Of a stretch of DNA of 64,000 nt, positions 1-9,820 are shown piece by piece. A program made the position numbers and the translations under genes. The notes beneath the pieces are model-generated. The model saw only the letters and a program-made list of their open reading frames with translations. It was not told the DNA's origin and searched no databases. Position 1 is the stretch's first letter, and every line of letters begins with the position of its first letter. Location of the stretch: assembly GCF_964222135.1 (NCBI RefSeq), contig NZ_CAXQBR010000003.1:182687-246686 (forward strand), given 5' to 3'. This DNA comes from Euzebya sp. Lineage in GTDB: Bacteria; Actinomycetota; Nitriliruptoria; Euzebyales; Euzebyaceae.

Positions 1-1
1 C

Positions 2-1987
2 CACGGGCTGATCGCGATCGGCCTCGTGGCGCTCTACCGCGACTGGATCGCGGTCGCGATCGTCGCCACCGCGCAGGCCGCGCTGCACCTGGTGGTGGCC
101 CAGCTCGCGCCGGACGTCGTCTACAACCACCCGGCGGCCATCGAGTCGCCCGCCGTGTGGGCGTTCGTCCACGTCGTCGCCGTCGCGGGTGCGGTGGCCA
201 TCCCGATCTTCTCCTGGAGAGGCAGCCGCGCGGGGGAGGTGCAGTCGGCCAGCCGCGCCTCGAGCGAGGTCCGCGAGGCCGCCGAGGCCCAGCGGCAGCG
301 GGAGCTGGCCTCGGTCTACGCGACCGTCGCACGGCGCAGCCAGGCCATGATCGAGCGCCAGCTGGATGTGATCGAGCAGCTGGAGGCCGCCGAGCAGGAC
401 CCCGAGACGCTGCAGAAGCTGTTCGCGCTCGACCACCTGGCGACCCGGATGAACCGCGAGGCCGGGTCGATGCTGGTGCTGGCTGGCGGCGAGCCGACGC
501 GCAAGGTGACCGGCAACCCGCCGCTGTCCGAGGTGGTGCGCGCGGCCGTCGGCGAGATCGAGCACTTCACCCGCGTCGACCTGCAGTTCGATGACGACCG
601 GCGGGTCGAGAGCCGACTGGTCCCCGCCCTCATCCACCTGCTCAGCGAGCTGATCGAGAACGCCGCGGAGTTCAGCCCGCCCGATTCCCGGGTAGTCGTG
701 CAGGGGACGACGACGGACGACGGCGGCTACCAGATGCGCATCGTGGATCGGGGCATCGGCCTCGACGACGCCCGCACCGCCCACTACAACCAGCTGCTCG
801 CCCACCCGCCGTCGACGTCGCCGACCGAGTCCTCCCGGCTCGGGCTCGACGTCGTCGCCCGGCTCGCCGGCCGGCACGGGATCCCCGTCCGGTTGGCGCA
901 CAACGCCGAGGGCGTCGGCGTCACGGCGACGCTGCAGGTCCCCGCGCCGCTCCTCGGTCCGGCCGACGAGGAGGTCCTGGCCGACGCGCCCCCCGCCGAG
1001 CTTGTCGACGCGCCGACGCCGGTGGCGGCCGCGGTCCTCGACCCCGAGCCGGAGCTGACGGCCCCGCCCTCCCGCTGGGCGGCTGCGACCGCCGCCGGTC
1101 CCGCCCCGGCCCCCGCCCCGGCACCGGAGCCCGTGGCGGTCGGGGCGCCCCCCGACCCTGCCGAGGCGACGCGCGCCACGACCGTCCCACGGGTCGCCGC
1201 GTCGGTCAGCACCGGCATGAGCTGGTCCTACAGCGCGCACCTGCGCAGCCAGCCAGCCCGCCCGGCCGCCGCCGTCGCCGCGCCACCGCCTGCCGGGCGC
1301 GGCTCGCGCTCCCAGGTCACGGGACCTGCGCCGCGCCAGCCCGACGCACCCGCGGCCGAGCCGGTCGCCGCTGCGGACGCCGACCACATCGAGCGCATGC
1401 TCCACGGCCCCGCGGCGGGACCGGCACCGGCAGCGGGGGTCGCCACGTCGGCAGGCCGTGACCGGACGCCCGACCCCTCGTCCGAGGAGGGCAGCCGGCC
1501 CGCCCCCGAGGACCTGCGACGGACTCCGCCCCCGCCCTCGCGCCAGCCGGACACCCCTCCGGAGACCCCGCGCAGGCCAGCCGCCGCGACGCCCGCCCCA
1601 GAGACGCCCGCCCCAGAGACGCCCGTCGCCGAGACCCCCGCCGCTGAGGCGCCGGACCCCGTGACCACCCGTCCGGACTCGCCGGTCGCCGACGCCACGG
1701 TCGCCGACGCCCCGGTCACCGACGCCCAACCGTCGGCGACCCGCAGCGGACTGCCCCGCAGGGCCCGCGGGACGTCGCTGCCCGCCGGCCTGCGCAACCC
1801 GCAGGACGCCCAGCCGGCCAGCGCCTCCGCCGCTCCCGTGTCACGGGAGGAGTCGCGGTCGCTGCTGTCCAGCTACCAATCCAGACTTCAGGCGGGCCGC
1901 AAGGCTGCCGAGGACCAGGTGGCGCAGCAAGGTGGTGCGCCACGCCCCGCTGGTACCCCCACCCCCGAACGGGACGACGACCGATGA
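2..1987 (+). CDS. Conservon sensor-kinase-like ATPase (CvnA type), 5' end cut by window
   Basis: First gene of a four-gene conservon, a membrane-associated signalling cassette of actinobacteria. The frame is open to the window edge (HGLIAIGLVALYRDW lies upstream of the first GTG at 26), so the true start is outside. Two hydrophobic segments occupy roughly residues 1-65. A DHLATR motif follows at about 135, as in the dimerisation region of CvnA proteins. The GHKL ATPase fold shows an N box (LSELIENAAEFSPP, about 205-218), a G1 box (DRGIGLDD) and SRLGLDVV. The last 330 residues are a Pro/Ala-rich low-complexity tail. The stop overlaps the next start by 4 nt. By family it would sense an unknown cue and act with the three following proteins. 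Kinase activity is inferred from the fold, not shown. Confidence 0.88.
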   Translation, partial: HGLIAIGLVALYRDWIAVAIVATAQAALHLVVAQLAPDVVYNHPAAIESPAVWAFVHVVAVAGAVAIPIFSWRGSRAGEVQSASRASSEVREAAEAQRQRELASVYATVARRSQAMIERQLDVIEQLEAAEQDPETLQKLFALDHLATRMNREAGSMLVLAGGEPTRKVTGNPPLSEVVRAAVGEIEHFTRVDLQFDDDRRVESRLVPALIHLLSELIENAAEFSPPDSRVVVQGTTTDDGGYQMRIVDRGIGLDDARTAHYNQLLAHPPSTSPTESSRLGLDVVARLAGRHGIPVRLAHNAEGVGVTATLQVPAPLLGPADEEVLADAPPAELVDAPTPVAAAVLDPEPELTAPPSRWAAATAAGPAPAPAPAPEPVAVGAPPDPAEATRATTVPRVAASVSTGMSWSYSAHLRSQPARPAAAVAAPPPAGRGSRSQVTGPAPRQPDAPAAEPVAAADADHIERMLHGPAAGPAPAAGVATSAGRDRTPDPSSEEGSRPAPEDLRRTPPPPSRQPDTPPETPRRPAAATPAPETPAPETPVAETPAAEAPDPVTTRPDSPVADATVADAPVTDAQPSATRSGLPRRARGTSLPAGLRNPQDAQPASASAAPVSREESRSLLSSYQSRLQAGRKAAEDQVAQQGGAPRPAGTPTPERDDDR

Positions 1988-2412
1988 ACTCAAGCCAGCT
2001 CAGCGATGACGCGCGCAACCTCAACTGGCTGGTCGCGAACTTCACCGCGAAGGTGCCCGGCGTGGCCAACACGCTGGTGCTCAGCGCCGACGGGCTGCCC
2101 CTCGCGCTCAGCGACAACCTGGACCGCGAGGCAGCGGACCAGCTCGCGGCGATCGCGAGCGGCCTGTCCAGCTTGACCCAGGGCGCCGCCCGCTGCCTCG
2201 CCGCCGGCGCGGTCAAGCAGTCGATCGTCGAGATGGACGCAGGCTTCCTGTTCGTGCAGACGATCTCGGACGGCTCGATCCTGTCGGTGCTGACCACGAC
2301 CGACGCCGACCTCGGCCTGATCGGCTACGAGATGGCGCTGCTCGTGTCCCGCGTCGGCGATGTGCTGACCCCGGCTCTCCGCGTCGAGCTGCAGGCAGCC
2401 CTCCCCTCATGA
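1984..2412 (+). CDS. Roadblock/LC7 domain protein of the conservon (CvnB type)
   Basis: A 142-residue roadblock/LC7 protein. The pattern starts with SDDARNLNWLVANFTAKVPG, continues with VLSADGLPLALS and ends in the helix typical of MglB-like regulators. Such proteins dimerise and modulate the GTPase encoded two genes downstream; in conservons this is the CvnB position. Its ATG overlaps the stop of the sensor gene (ATGA) and its stop overlaps the start of the DUF742 gene, so translation is very likely coupled. No membrane segment or signal peptide. The assignment is firm from sequence pattern and gene order. Confidence 0.92.
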   Translation: MNSSQLSDDARNLNWLVANFTAKVPGVANTLVLSADGLPLALSDNLDREAADQLAAIASGLSSLTQGAARCLAAGAVKQSIVEMDAGFLFVQTISDGSILSVLTTTDADLGLIGYEMALLVSRVGDVLTPALRVELQAALPS

Positions 2413-2786
2413 GCACACCTCCGGTCGACGGTGGGTCGCAGGACTGGTCGCGGCTGACCAGGCCCTATGCGCTGACCGGCGGTCGGACCGAGCCCGTGGA
2501 CGCCGACCTCGCGCTCGAGTCCCTCGTCGAGATGACGTGGGAGGGCTACGACGCCCTCGACTCGCTGACCTTCGAGAAGCGCGACATCATCCGCCTGACC
2601 CAGGAGACCGTCAGCGTCGCCGAGTTGGCCGCGCACCTGCGCGTGCCCCTCGGCGTCGCCCGCGTGCTCGTCGCCGACCTGGCCGACGCCGGCTACGTGG
2701 TCGTGCACCCGCCGCCGGAGGGTGCTGAGGGCGGTCAGGACCCGAACCTGCTCGAGAAGGTGTTGGATGGCCTACGTTCGCTCTGA
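2409..2786 (+). CDS. DUF742 protein of the conservon (CvnC type)
   Basis: A 125-residue DUF742 protein with the family hallmarks RLTRPYALTGGRT near residue 16 and a C-terminal winged-helix-like stretch (VSVAELAAHLRVPLGVARVL, then LADAGYVVVH). In conservons this protein sits between the roadblock protein and the GTPase, and is thought to bridge sensor and GTPase or bind DNA; that role is family inference. The start overlaps the preceding stop by 4 nt. Its last 20 codons overlap the first codons of the GTPase gene in another frame, which tightens the coupling further. Confidence 0.9.
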   Translation: MSTPPVDGGSQDWSRLTRPYALTGGRTEPVDADLALESLVEMTWEGYDALDSLTFEKRDIIRLTQETVSVAELAAHLRVPLGVARVLVADLADAGYVVVHPPPEGAEGGQDPNLLEKVLDGLRSL

Positions 2787-3387
2787 CCGCAGCCGCCAGG
2801 CCGCGCGTGCGCGCAACGTCACGCGGGTGGCCCCCACGCCGACCAAGATCGTCGTCGCGGGCGGCTTCGCCGTGGGCAAGACGACGTTCGTCGGCTCGGT
2901 CTCCGAGATCGACCCGCTCCGGACCGAGGCCGCCATGACCGTTGCCTCCGAGGAGCTCGACGACCTGAGCAAGGTCCAGGGCAAGCGCTCGACGACCGTG
3001 GCGATGGACTTCGGCCGGATCAGCCTGTCCGACGAGCTGATCCTCTACCTCTTCGGAACCCCCGGACAGGGTCGGTTCTGGTTCATGTGGGACGACCTCT
3101 GCAAGGGCGCGATCGGCGCGATCGTGCTGGTCGACACCCGCCGGCTCGAGGACTCCTTCGGCCCGATCGACTACTTCGAGGACCGGGGCATCCCCTTCAT
3201 CGTGGCCGTGAACGCCTTCGAGGGTGTGCTGCTGCACGACCTCGACGAGGTCCGCGAGGCGCTGCAGCTGAGCCGGGAGATCCCCGTGGTCCGCACCGAT
3301 GCCCGGCTCCGCGACGCCTGCAAGCAGACGCTCATCGAGCTGGTCCAGCAGGCCCTGCGCAAGGCGGAGACCGCCCGAGCCCGCTGA
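2767..3387 (+). CDS. Small GTPase of the conservon (CvnD type, MglA-like)
   Basis: A 206-residue Ras-like ATP/GTP-binding protein closing the conservon. The P-loop is GGFAVGKT near residue 37. The G3 region is FGTPGQ, as usual in this family, and the G4 position reads NAFE instead of NKxD, also common for CvnD proteins. I chose the ATG at 2767 because it places the P-loop about 35 residues in; a longer in-frame GTG at 2722 would extend far into the DUF742 gene. The stop codon lies inside a perfect hairpin shared with the convergent gene. No cytochrome P450 gene follows, unlike some Streptomyces conservons. Confidence 0.9.
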   Translation: MAYVRSDRSRQAARARNVTRVAPTPTKIVVAGGFAVGKTTFVGSVSEIDPLRTEAAMTVASEELDDLSKVQGKRSTTVAMDFGRISLSDELILYLFGTPGQGRFWFMWDDLCKGAIGAIVLVDTRRLEDSFGPIDYFEDRGIPFIVAVNAFEGVLLHDLDEVREALQLSREIPVVRTDARLRDACKQTLIELVQQALRKAETARAR

Positions 3388-3407
3388 CCGCCGCCGAGGG
3401 CGGTCAG
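3384..3407. terminator. Bidirectional hairpin containing both convergent stop codons
   Basis: Perfect 9-bp inverted repeat CTGACCGCC / GGCGGTCAG with a 6-nt loop. Its outer arms contain the TGA of the rightward GTPase gene (3385-3387) and the TGA of the leftward small gene (3404-3406). There is no clear T-tract, as is usual in high-GC actinobacteria. It probably ends transcription from both sides. Confidence 0.6.
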
Positions 3408-3637
3408 GCGAGCAGCAGCCAGGACAGCAGGCTGAGCATCACCGCTCCCGCGCGGGGGTGGTCGGATGCCGCGAGGCTCTGGATGGCGGCATCCCAGCCG
3501 ATCATCGCCATCAACAGGTCACCGGCGTCGTCGTCGTGGACGTCCATCGCCAGTGCGTTCGCGGTGACCTCGTCGGGGGGGCCGACCAGCAGGCCGGAGT
3601 CGTAGTGGTCGCCCGTGGGGGCGTTGGGGCGTGACAT
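3404..3637 (-). CDS. Small hypothetical protein, paralogue of the 3759-3995 and 57874-58086 genes
   Basis: A 77-residue protein with no recognised domain. I chose the ATG at 3637 because a GAGGAG ribosome-binding site lies 8 nt upstream; a longer frame is open to 3709 but has a low-complexity Arg/Pro start. The core reads DLLMAMIGWDAAIQSLAA followed by a hydrophobic end (VMLSLLSWLLLA). The same pattern, GWDAAFATLAG or GFDATFQALAG followed by a hydrophobic helix, occurs in the next gene and near 58 kb, so the window holds three members of one family. Function unknown. Confidence 0.6.
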   Translation of the reverse strand: MSRPNAPTGDHYDSGLLVGPPDEVTANALAMDVHDDDAGDLLMAMIGWDAAIQSLAASDHPRAGAVMLSLLSWLLLA

Positions 3638-3758
3638 CTGCAGGGCTCCTCGGGGGGGTCGGTGCGGGCGACAACCGGATCCTGCCCGGATCCCATCCCG
3701 CGTCCTCACCCCTTGGCCGACTCTTTGCCTGCAGGTGACCGTCCCCGGGTGCGCGCGG

Positions 3759-3995
3759 TCAGCGCTCGCGAGGCGGCTGCTGGGTGGTGGCGTTGGCGTC
3801 CGCGATGAAGAGGCCGCACACCATCGAGTACAGGCCCATCGAGGCGCGGACCTCCTCCATGCCGGCCAGGGTCGCGAACGCCGCGTCCCAGCCGATCTCC
3901 TGCACCAGCGCGTCGACGGCGTCGTCGATGTGCGGGTGCTCCGCCAGGGCCGTGTAGGCAGCCAACGTGTGAGCCAGTCCGTTGGGGTACTTCAT
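3759..3995 (-). CDS. Small hypothetical protein, paralogue of the neighbouring gene
   Basis: A 78-residue protein starting MKYPNGLAHTLAAYTALAEH. The ATG at 3995 has GGAGG 8 nt upstream, which favours it over the in-frame start at 4049. Central motif DALVQEIGWDAAFATLAGME, followed by a hydrophobic stretch (MGLYSMVCGLFIADA). It resembles the 3404-3637 product and the 58-kb gene in length, layout and motif. Unknown function. The two genes are co-oriented with about 120 bp between them and could be one transcript. Confidence 0.62.
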   Translation of the reverse strand: MKYPNGLAHTLAAYTALAEHPHIDDAVDALVQEIGWDAAFATLAGMEEVRASMGLYSMVCGLFIADANATTQQPPRER

Positions 3996-4128
3996 CTCGG
4001 GGCCTCCGGCGGGTGGTCGAGCTGGTGGGCGGTGCGTCGTCGTTCCCAACGACGGGGGGTGGAGCGGGTGACGGCCTCGCTGACGGTCCTGCGTGCCGTT
4101 GCGGCCAGCTTGCTCCTACCCTCCCCAC

Positions 4129-5424
4129 ATGGAAACAACCCTGCTCCGCGGTGGAACCTTGATCGACGCAGCGTCACCTCCGCGGGCTGCTGACGTGCTC
4201 GTGCAGGCCGGTGAGGTGCGCCAGGTCGCGGCTGCGGGGGAGGGAGAGGTGCCGCCCGGCGCCCGGGTCCTCGACGTCACCGGGCTGCTGGTCATGCCGG
4301 GTCTGGTCGACATCCAGGTCCACTTCCGCGAGCCGGGGGGCACCGAGGCGGAGGACATCGCCTCCGGTGCCGAGGGCGCGGCGAGGGGTGGCGTGACGGC
4401 CGTGGTGATGATGCCCAACACCAGCCCGGCCATCGACGACCCCGCGGTGGTCGCGGAGGTCCTCGCGATCGGCCGGTCGGCCCCCGTGGAGGTGCACACG
4501 GCCGCGTCGATCACCGTCGGGCGCCAGGGTGAGCGGCTGGTCGACGTCCGCGCCCTCCACGCCGCCGGCGTCCGGGTGTTCACCGACGACGGCAACGCGG
4601 TGATGGACGCCGGCATCATGCGCGCCGCCCTCGAGGCGACCACGCAGCTCCCCGGCATGGTCGTCAGCCAGCACGCGGAGGACGCGTCGCTGGTCGCGGG
4701 TGGCGTCGTGAACGAGGGCCTCGTGGCACGCAGCCTGGGCGTGGGCGGCCGCCCACGGGAGGCTGAGGAGGTGATCGTCGCCCGCGATGTCGCGCTGGCC
4801 AGGCTCACCGGCGGCCGCTACCACGTGCTGCACCTGTCGACCGCCCTCGCGCTGGACCACGTCCGCCGGGCCCGCGCCGAGGGCGCGGCCGTCACCTGCG
4901 AGGTCACCCCGCAGCACCTCGTGCTGACCGAGGGCGACGTCGCGCGGCTCGGGACCAGCGGGAAGATGAACCCGCCGCTGCGGACCGCCGCCGACGTGGA
5001 CGCGCTCCGCCGGGGGCTGGCGGACGGCACCGTCGATGCGATCGCCACCGACCACGCGCCGCACGCCCCCGAGGCCAAGGCCGCGTCGCTGGCCGACGCC
5101 CCGCCGGGGATGCTCGGGGTGGAGACCGCCGCGGCGGTGGTGTGGACCCACCTGGTCCGTCCTGGTCTGCTCAGCCCCGCGCGTGCCGTGGAGGTCCTCT
5201 CCACGCGACCGGCCGCCATCGCGGGCCTCTGGCGGCACGGCGGTCCCGTCGCCCCGGGGCGTCCCGCCAACCTCTGCGTCCTCGACCCCGAGGAGACCTG
5301 GGTCGTCGACCCGGATGCGCTCGCCAGCCGGTCCCGGAACACCCCCTTCGCAGGCGACCGCCTCACCGGCCGTCCTGTGCTGACCGTCGTCGACGGGCGC
5401 GTCGTCATGTCCCGCCTCGGCTGA
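4129..5424 (+). CDS. pyrC: Dihydroorotase (pyrimidine biosynthesis)
   Basis: A 431-residue amidohydrolase that would interconvert carbamoyl aspartate and dihydroorotate. The start METTLLRGGTLIDA matches the family N-terminus. Family motifs are present: GLVDIQVHFREPG near residue 58, MMPNTSPAIDDP, SQHAEDASL, HLSTALALDHVRRA, CEVTPQH, SGKMNPPLR, and IATDHAPH with the catalytic Asp at 308. The metal-binding motif usually written DxHxHxR reads D-I-Q-V-H-F-R here, so the first His is Gln63. I recall the same variant in some bacterial dihydroorotases, so activity is not excluded, but a related cyclic amidohydrolase function is possible. No other pyr gene is adjacent. Confidence 0.83.
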   Translation: METTLLRGGTLIDAASPPRAADVLVQAGEVRQVAAAGEGEVPPGARVLDVTGLLVMPGLVDIQVHFREPGGTEAEDIASGAEGAARGGVTAVVMMPNTSPAIDDPAVVAEVLAIGRSAPVEVHTAASITVGRQGERLVDVRALHAAGVRVFTDDGNAVMDAGIMRAALEATTQLPGMVVSQHAEDASLVAGGVVNEGLVARSLGVGGRPREAEEVIVARDVALARLTGGRYHVLHLSTALALDHVRRARAEGAAVTCEVTPQHLVLTEGDVARLGTSGKMNPPLRTAADVDALRRGLADGTVDAIATDHAPHAPEAKAASLADAPPGMLGVETAAAVVWTHLVRPGLLSPARAVEVLSTRPAAIAGLWRHGGPVAPGRPANLCVLDPEETWVVDPDALASRSRNTPFAGDRLTGRPVLTVVDGRVVMSRLG

Positions 5425-5494
5425 CCACATCGTCCCGATCCACCGGGGGATCGGGACTCAAGTCGTCGCGCAGGGTGACGATGTTGTCAGTGAC

Positions 5495-5962
5495 ATGACT
5501 GAGAGCAGCGTGGACGTGCTCCGTGCCTACGTGGCGCGCGGCCGGCAGACCGAGGACGAGGTGCGGCGCATCGTGGCCCGCACCCGCGCGTCGAGCCTGG
5601 CCAAGGTCCCCCTGGGCCGCCGACCGAGCCTGCCGGTCACCATGCCGGGCGCGGCGATAAGCCGCCTCGGCCACGATGTGGTCCTTGGCGTCCCGAAGGC
5701 CGTGCTCGACGACCACGCGCTCCGCAAGGTCGCGAAGGCCTGCCCGGAGATGTGGCTCGACGGTCGGTGGTTCCCCGCCGACGTCGAGGGCGTCCACATG
5801 GTCCTCGCCACCTGCGTGACCGTGGCGAACCCCGCCGGGATCGCCGGTGAGGTGGCCGCCCTGCTCGACGTGCCCGCCGACGAGGCGCGGTTCAACGGCG
5901 GCGACGCCGACAGCCCCATGCGCTTCGTGCGCCTGGCCTGGAAGGTCGGGCGGGCCGCCTGA
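5495..5962 (+). CDS. Hypothetical protein, 155 residues
   Basis: No domain recognised. The protein begins MTESSVDVLRAYVARGRQTE, is rich in Arg/Ala/Val, and has no signal peptide or membrane helix. A motif DDHALRKVAKACPEMWLDG occurs mid-protein and the C-terminus is basic. The gene stands alone, 70 bp after pyrC and 28 bp before the hydrolase gene in the same direction, so co-transcription is possible. Codon use matches its neighbours (strong G/C at third positions), which supports it being real. Confidence 0.6.
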   Translation: MTESSVDVLRAYVARGRQTEDEVRRIVARTRASSLAKVPLGRRPSLPVTMPGAAISRLGHDVVLGVPKAVLDDHALRKVAKACPEMWLDGRWFPADVEGVHMVLATCVTVANPAGIAGEVAALLDVPADEARFNGGDADSPMRFVRLAWKVGRAA

Positions 5963-5990
5963 GCCGGGGCGTCGGGGGTATCGTCCGCCG

Positions 5991-6824
5991 ATGGCCCCCG
6001 AGTCCACCAGCAGGTACGTCGACGTCGACGGCGCCCGCCTGGCGGTGACCGACGTGGGGGAGGGGCTGGCACTGGTCGCGCTCCCCGCCGGCGTGGCCGA
6101 CCGGCGTGTCTGGCGGCAGGCGATCGGCGCCTGGACCGCCGACGGCTGGCGGGTGGTCGCCCACGACCGGCGAGGGTTCGGCGAGTCGACCTGGGAGCCC
6201 GCTCCCACCGAGCAGCCGTTCAGCCACGTCGACGACCTGGTCGCCGTGATGGATGCCGTCGGGGTCGACCGTGCGGTCCTCGTCGGCAACAGCCAGGGCG
6301 GCCGCATCGCGGTGGACACGGCCCTCGCCCACCCCGGCCGGGTCACGGCGCTGGTCCTGATCGCCCCCGCGGTGACCGGCATGCCGTTCGACCTCGACGA
6401 CCTCCACCCGGACGAGCTCGCGCTCGAGGAGGCCATCGAGGCCGCGGAGGAGGCCGGGGACCTCGACGCGGTCAACCGCCTGGAGGCCCACCTGTGGCTG
6501 GACGGGCCGCGTGAGGTGGAGGGGCGGGTCGCCGGTGCGGCCCGCGACCTGTTCGAGGACATGAACGGCCGGTCCCTGACCGCCCCGCCGGTCGGCGAGC
6601 TCCGCTGGGGACCGTCGGCCTGGGACCGCCTGGACCAGATCGCGGTGCCCACCCTGGTCGTGGTCGGCGAGCTGGACGAGTGGCCGCACGTGTTCGCCGG
6701 CCTGGCCGAGCGCATCCCCGGCGCCCAGCTCGTGACGATGCCCGGGTCGGCGCACCTGCCGATGCTGGACGACCCCGAGGCGTTCCTCGACGCGGTCGCC
6801 CCGTTCCTGTCCGACCAGCGCTGA
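5991..6824 (+). CDS. Alpha/beta-fold hydrolase
   Basis: A 277-residue alpha/beta hydrolase starting MAPESTSRYVDVDGARLAVT. The nucleophile elbow is GNSQGG (Ser near residue 101). The acid is likely the Asp in VVGELDEWPH, and the base the His in MPGSAHLPMLDDP near the end. The oxyanion strand reads VVAHDRRGFGES. The substrate cannot be told; the layout resembles carboxylesterase and haloalkane-dehalogenase-like family members. It precedes a beta-glucosidase gene by 42 bp in the same direction. Confidence 0.82.
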   Translation: MAPESTSRYVDVDGARLAVTDVGEGLALVALPAGVADRRVWRQAIGAWTADGWRVVAHDRRGFGESTWEPAPTEQPFSHVDDLVAVMDAVGVDRAVLVGNSQGGRIAVDTALAHPGRVTALVLIAPAVTGMPFDLDDLHPDELALEEAIEAAEEAGDLDAVNRLEAHLWLDGPREVEGRVAGAARDLFEDMNGRSLTAPPVGELRWGPSAWDRLDQIAVPTLVVVGELDEWPHVFAGLAERIPGAQLVTMPGSAHLPMLDDPEAFLDAVAPFLSDQR

Positions 6825-6866
6825 TCGGCCGCCCCCGGCGCCCCGCCGATCGCTAGCCTGCCGGCC

Positions 6867-8237
<1,371 letters not shown>

Positions 8238-8255
8238 CGGCGGGCCTCGACCGGG

Positions 8256-8990
8256 CTACTCGACCGGGCGGGCGCTGGTGAGCTGCTCGGCGATCAGGTC
8301 GGCCATCACCTGGCGGAACACCGCCAGCAGCGCCTCGCCGGCGAGCGGCCGGATGCGGTCGACGAACTCGCGGATCTGCTGCCACTCGCCCTCCGGCCGG
8401 CCGCGGGCATCCCACGGGGCGAGGACCGCCTCGTCGAACACCCGCAGGTAGGCCTCCGCGACGGCCGTCGCGTGCGCGCGCATCCCCTCGAGGACGTCGA
8501 GCAGCCGATCGGGGTCCAGTCCCATCTCGGCGAGCTCGGTGCCGGCCGCGAGGACGCTGGGCAGCAGGATGCGGAACGACTCGCCGTCCTCGATCGTCGT
8601 CAGCAGACCGAGCTGCTCGGCGCGGGCGGCGGTCTCGGGTGACCACTCGCCCTGGGCGAGCGCCTTCGCGAGGTCCTTCGCGGAGATCTCCGCCGGCTCC
8701 TCCGAGACCCAGCCGTCGAGGACCGCCCGCTTCAGCTGCCTGAGCTCGTCGGAGTCCACGCCGCTGGCACCCCCGAGCAGCCAGCCGATGGCCTGCAGGT
8801 TGAGCCCCTCCTCCTGCAGCTCGGAGATCAGCCCCAGGCGGTCGACGTGGCGGTGGTCGTAGAACCCCTGGCGGCCCCGGACCTTCGGCGGCGGCAGCAG
8901 GCCGCGGGTCTGGTAGTAGCGGATGCTGCGGCTCGACACCCCCGTGGTCGCGGCCAGGTCGTCGATCGTCAGCTGGTCCTTCCGTGCCAT
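8256..8990 (-). CDS. MerR-family transcriptional regulator
   Basis: A 244-residue regulator with an N-terminal MerR winged helix (LTIDDLAATTGVSSRSIRYY, then GLLPPPKVRGRQGFYDHRHV and the LISELQEEGLNLQAIGWLL helix). The C-terminal 150 residues form a helical effector region with no metal-binding Cys cluster, so a small-molecule or stress ligand is more likely than a metal. The divergent neighbour is the 71-residue membrane protein gene at 9081; autoregulation through that 90-bp gap is plausible but no operator was identified. Confidence 0.88.
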   Translation of the reverse strand: MARKDQLTIDDLAATTGVSSRSIRYYQTRGLLPPPKVRGRQGFYDHRHVDRLGLISELQEEGLNLQAIGWLLGGASGVDSDELRQLKRAVLDGWVSEEPAEISAKDLAKALAQGEWSPETAARAEQLGLLTTIEDGESFRILLPSVLAAGTELAEMGLDPDRLLDVLEGMRAHATAVAEAYLRVFDEAVLAPWDARGRPEGEWQQIREFVDRIRPLAGEALLAVFRQVMADLIAEQLTSARPVE

Positions 8991-9080
8991 GCCGCCCGAT
9001 GGTGTACCACTAACCCCCGGCCCGCCGGTGCCGACGTACCAGCGACGCGCCTCCGCGCACCCGCCCAGGAGAGACCTCCC

Positions 9081-9293
9081 GTGACCACCGCAACCTCGTT
9101 CGGACGCCTCGTCCTCGCCGCCGCGACGACCTGGATCACGCTGGTGGTCGCCCAGCGGGGCCTCGACACGGGGGAGTGGGCGACCACGATCCGCGACGCC
9201 CTCGTGCTGGTGTCCCTCACCGCGGGGCTCGCGACGCTGGCGGCGCGCCTCGACATGTGGATCGAGGAGCTCTTGGGCCCGCGCGTCGACTAG
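9081..9293 (+). CDS. Small two-helix membrane protein
   Basis: Starts at GTG 9081 with AGGAGAG about 9 nt upstream. The 70-residue product begins MTTATSFGRLVLAAATTWIT and has two predicted membrane helices separated by the charged loop QRGLDTGEWATTIRD. Function unknown. It lies divergently from the MerR gene, so it is a candidate target of that regulator. Confidence 0.6.
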   Translation: MTTATSFGRLVLAAATTWITLVVAQRGLDTGEWATTIRDALVLVSLTAGLATLAARLDMWIEELLGPRVD

Positions 9294-9309
9294 ACGCGTC
9301 GGCAGCCGG

Positions 9310-9723
9310 TCAGCCGGTCAGCGCCAGCGTCGCGGTGGCGTGCACCGCGGGCCGCGCGTCCCCGTCGGCGTGCAGCAGCACCTCGACGAACGCCATGCTC
9401 CGCCCCAGCCGCAGGAGACGCGTCTCGGCCAGCACGTCGGCGTCGCTCACCGGCCGCATCATCTGGATAGAGACGTCGACGGTCGTGCAGGGCCGCAGCG
9501 CCCCGGCCGCCGCCCACAGCCCGAACACCGATGCGGTGTCGGCGAGGGCCATGAACGCCTGGCCGCAGACGATGCCTCCCTGCCGGCAGATCCGCGGGGA
9601 GAACGGCATGCGCATGACCACCCCCTCGTCGGTGATCGCATCGAACGACAGGTCGAGCTCGGTGACCCACGCGCTGAAGCCCTCGGCCAGCAGCGTCCGT
9701 GCCTGCTCGATGTCCCGCACCAC
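9310..9723 (-). CDS. Hotdog-fold thioesterase (PaaI-like)
   Basis: A 137-residue single-domain hotdog protein. GGIVCGQAFMALADTASVFG is the helix and active-site region (HGG-type motif modified to QGGIVCG), and VDVSIQMMRPV is the central strand. Family members hydrolyse acyl-CoA thioesters, often aryl- or medium-chain acyl-CoA in catabolic pathways. The stop lies 17 bp from the stop of the convergent membrane protein gene. The substrate is unknown; no acyl-CoA pathway genes are near. Confidence 0.8.
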   Translation of the reverse strand: MVRDIEQARTLLAEGFSAWVTELDLSFDAITDEGVVMRMPFSPRICRQGGIVCGQAFMALADTASVFGLWAAAGALRPCTTVDVSIQMMRPVSDADVLAETRLLRLGRSMAFVEVLLHADGDARPAVHATATLALTG

Positions 9724-9820
9724 GTCAGCCGCCTCCTGATCCGCGCTCCGGCCGTCGGTGCGCGGTGGAGGAGCCTAGGAGATCGCGGCCCGCAGCCACG
9801 AACGGGGTCGGTGGTCACCT

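Noticed and set aside
1228..1797. Long open frames antisense to the Pro/Ala-rich tail of the conservon sensor
   Set aside because: High GC with repetitive Pro/Ala codons keeps the opposite strand open. No ribosome site, no domain, and composition follows the sense gene.
26..3387. Conservon with a cytochrome P450
   Set aside because: Some conservons end with a P450 gene. Here a terminator and convergent small genes follow directly.
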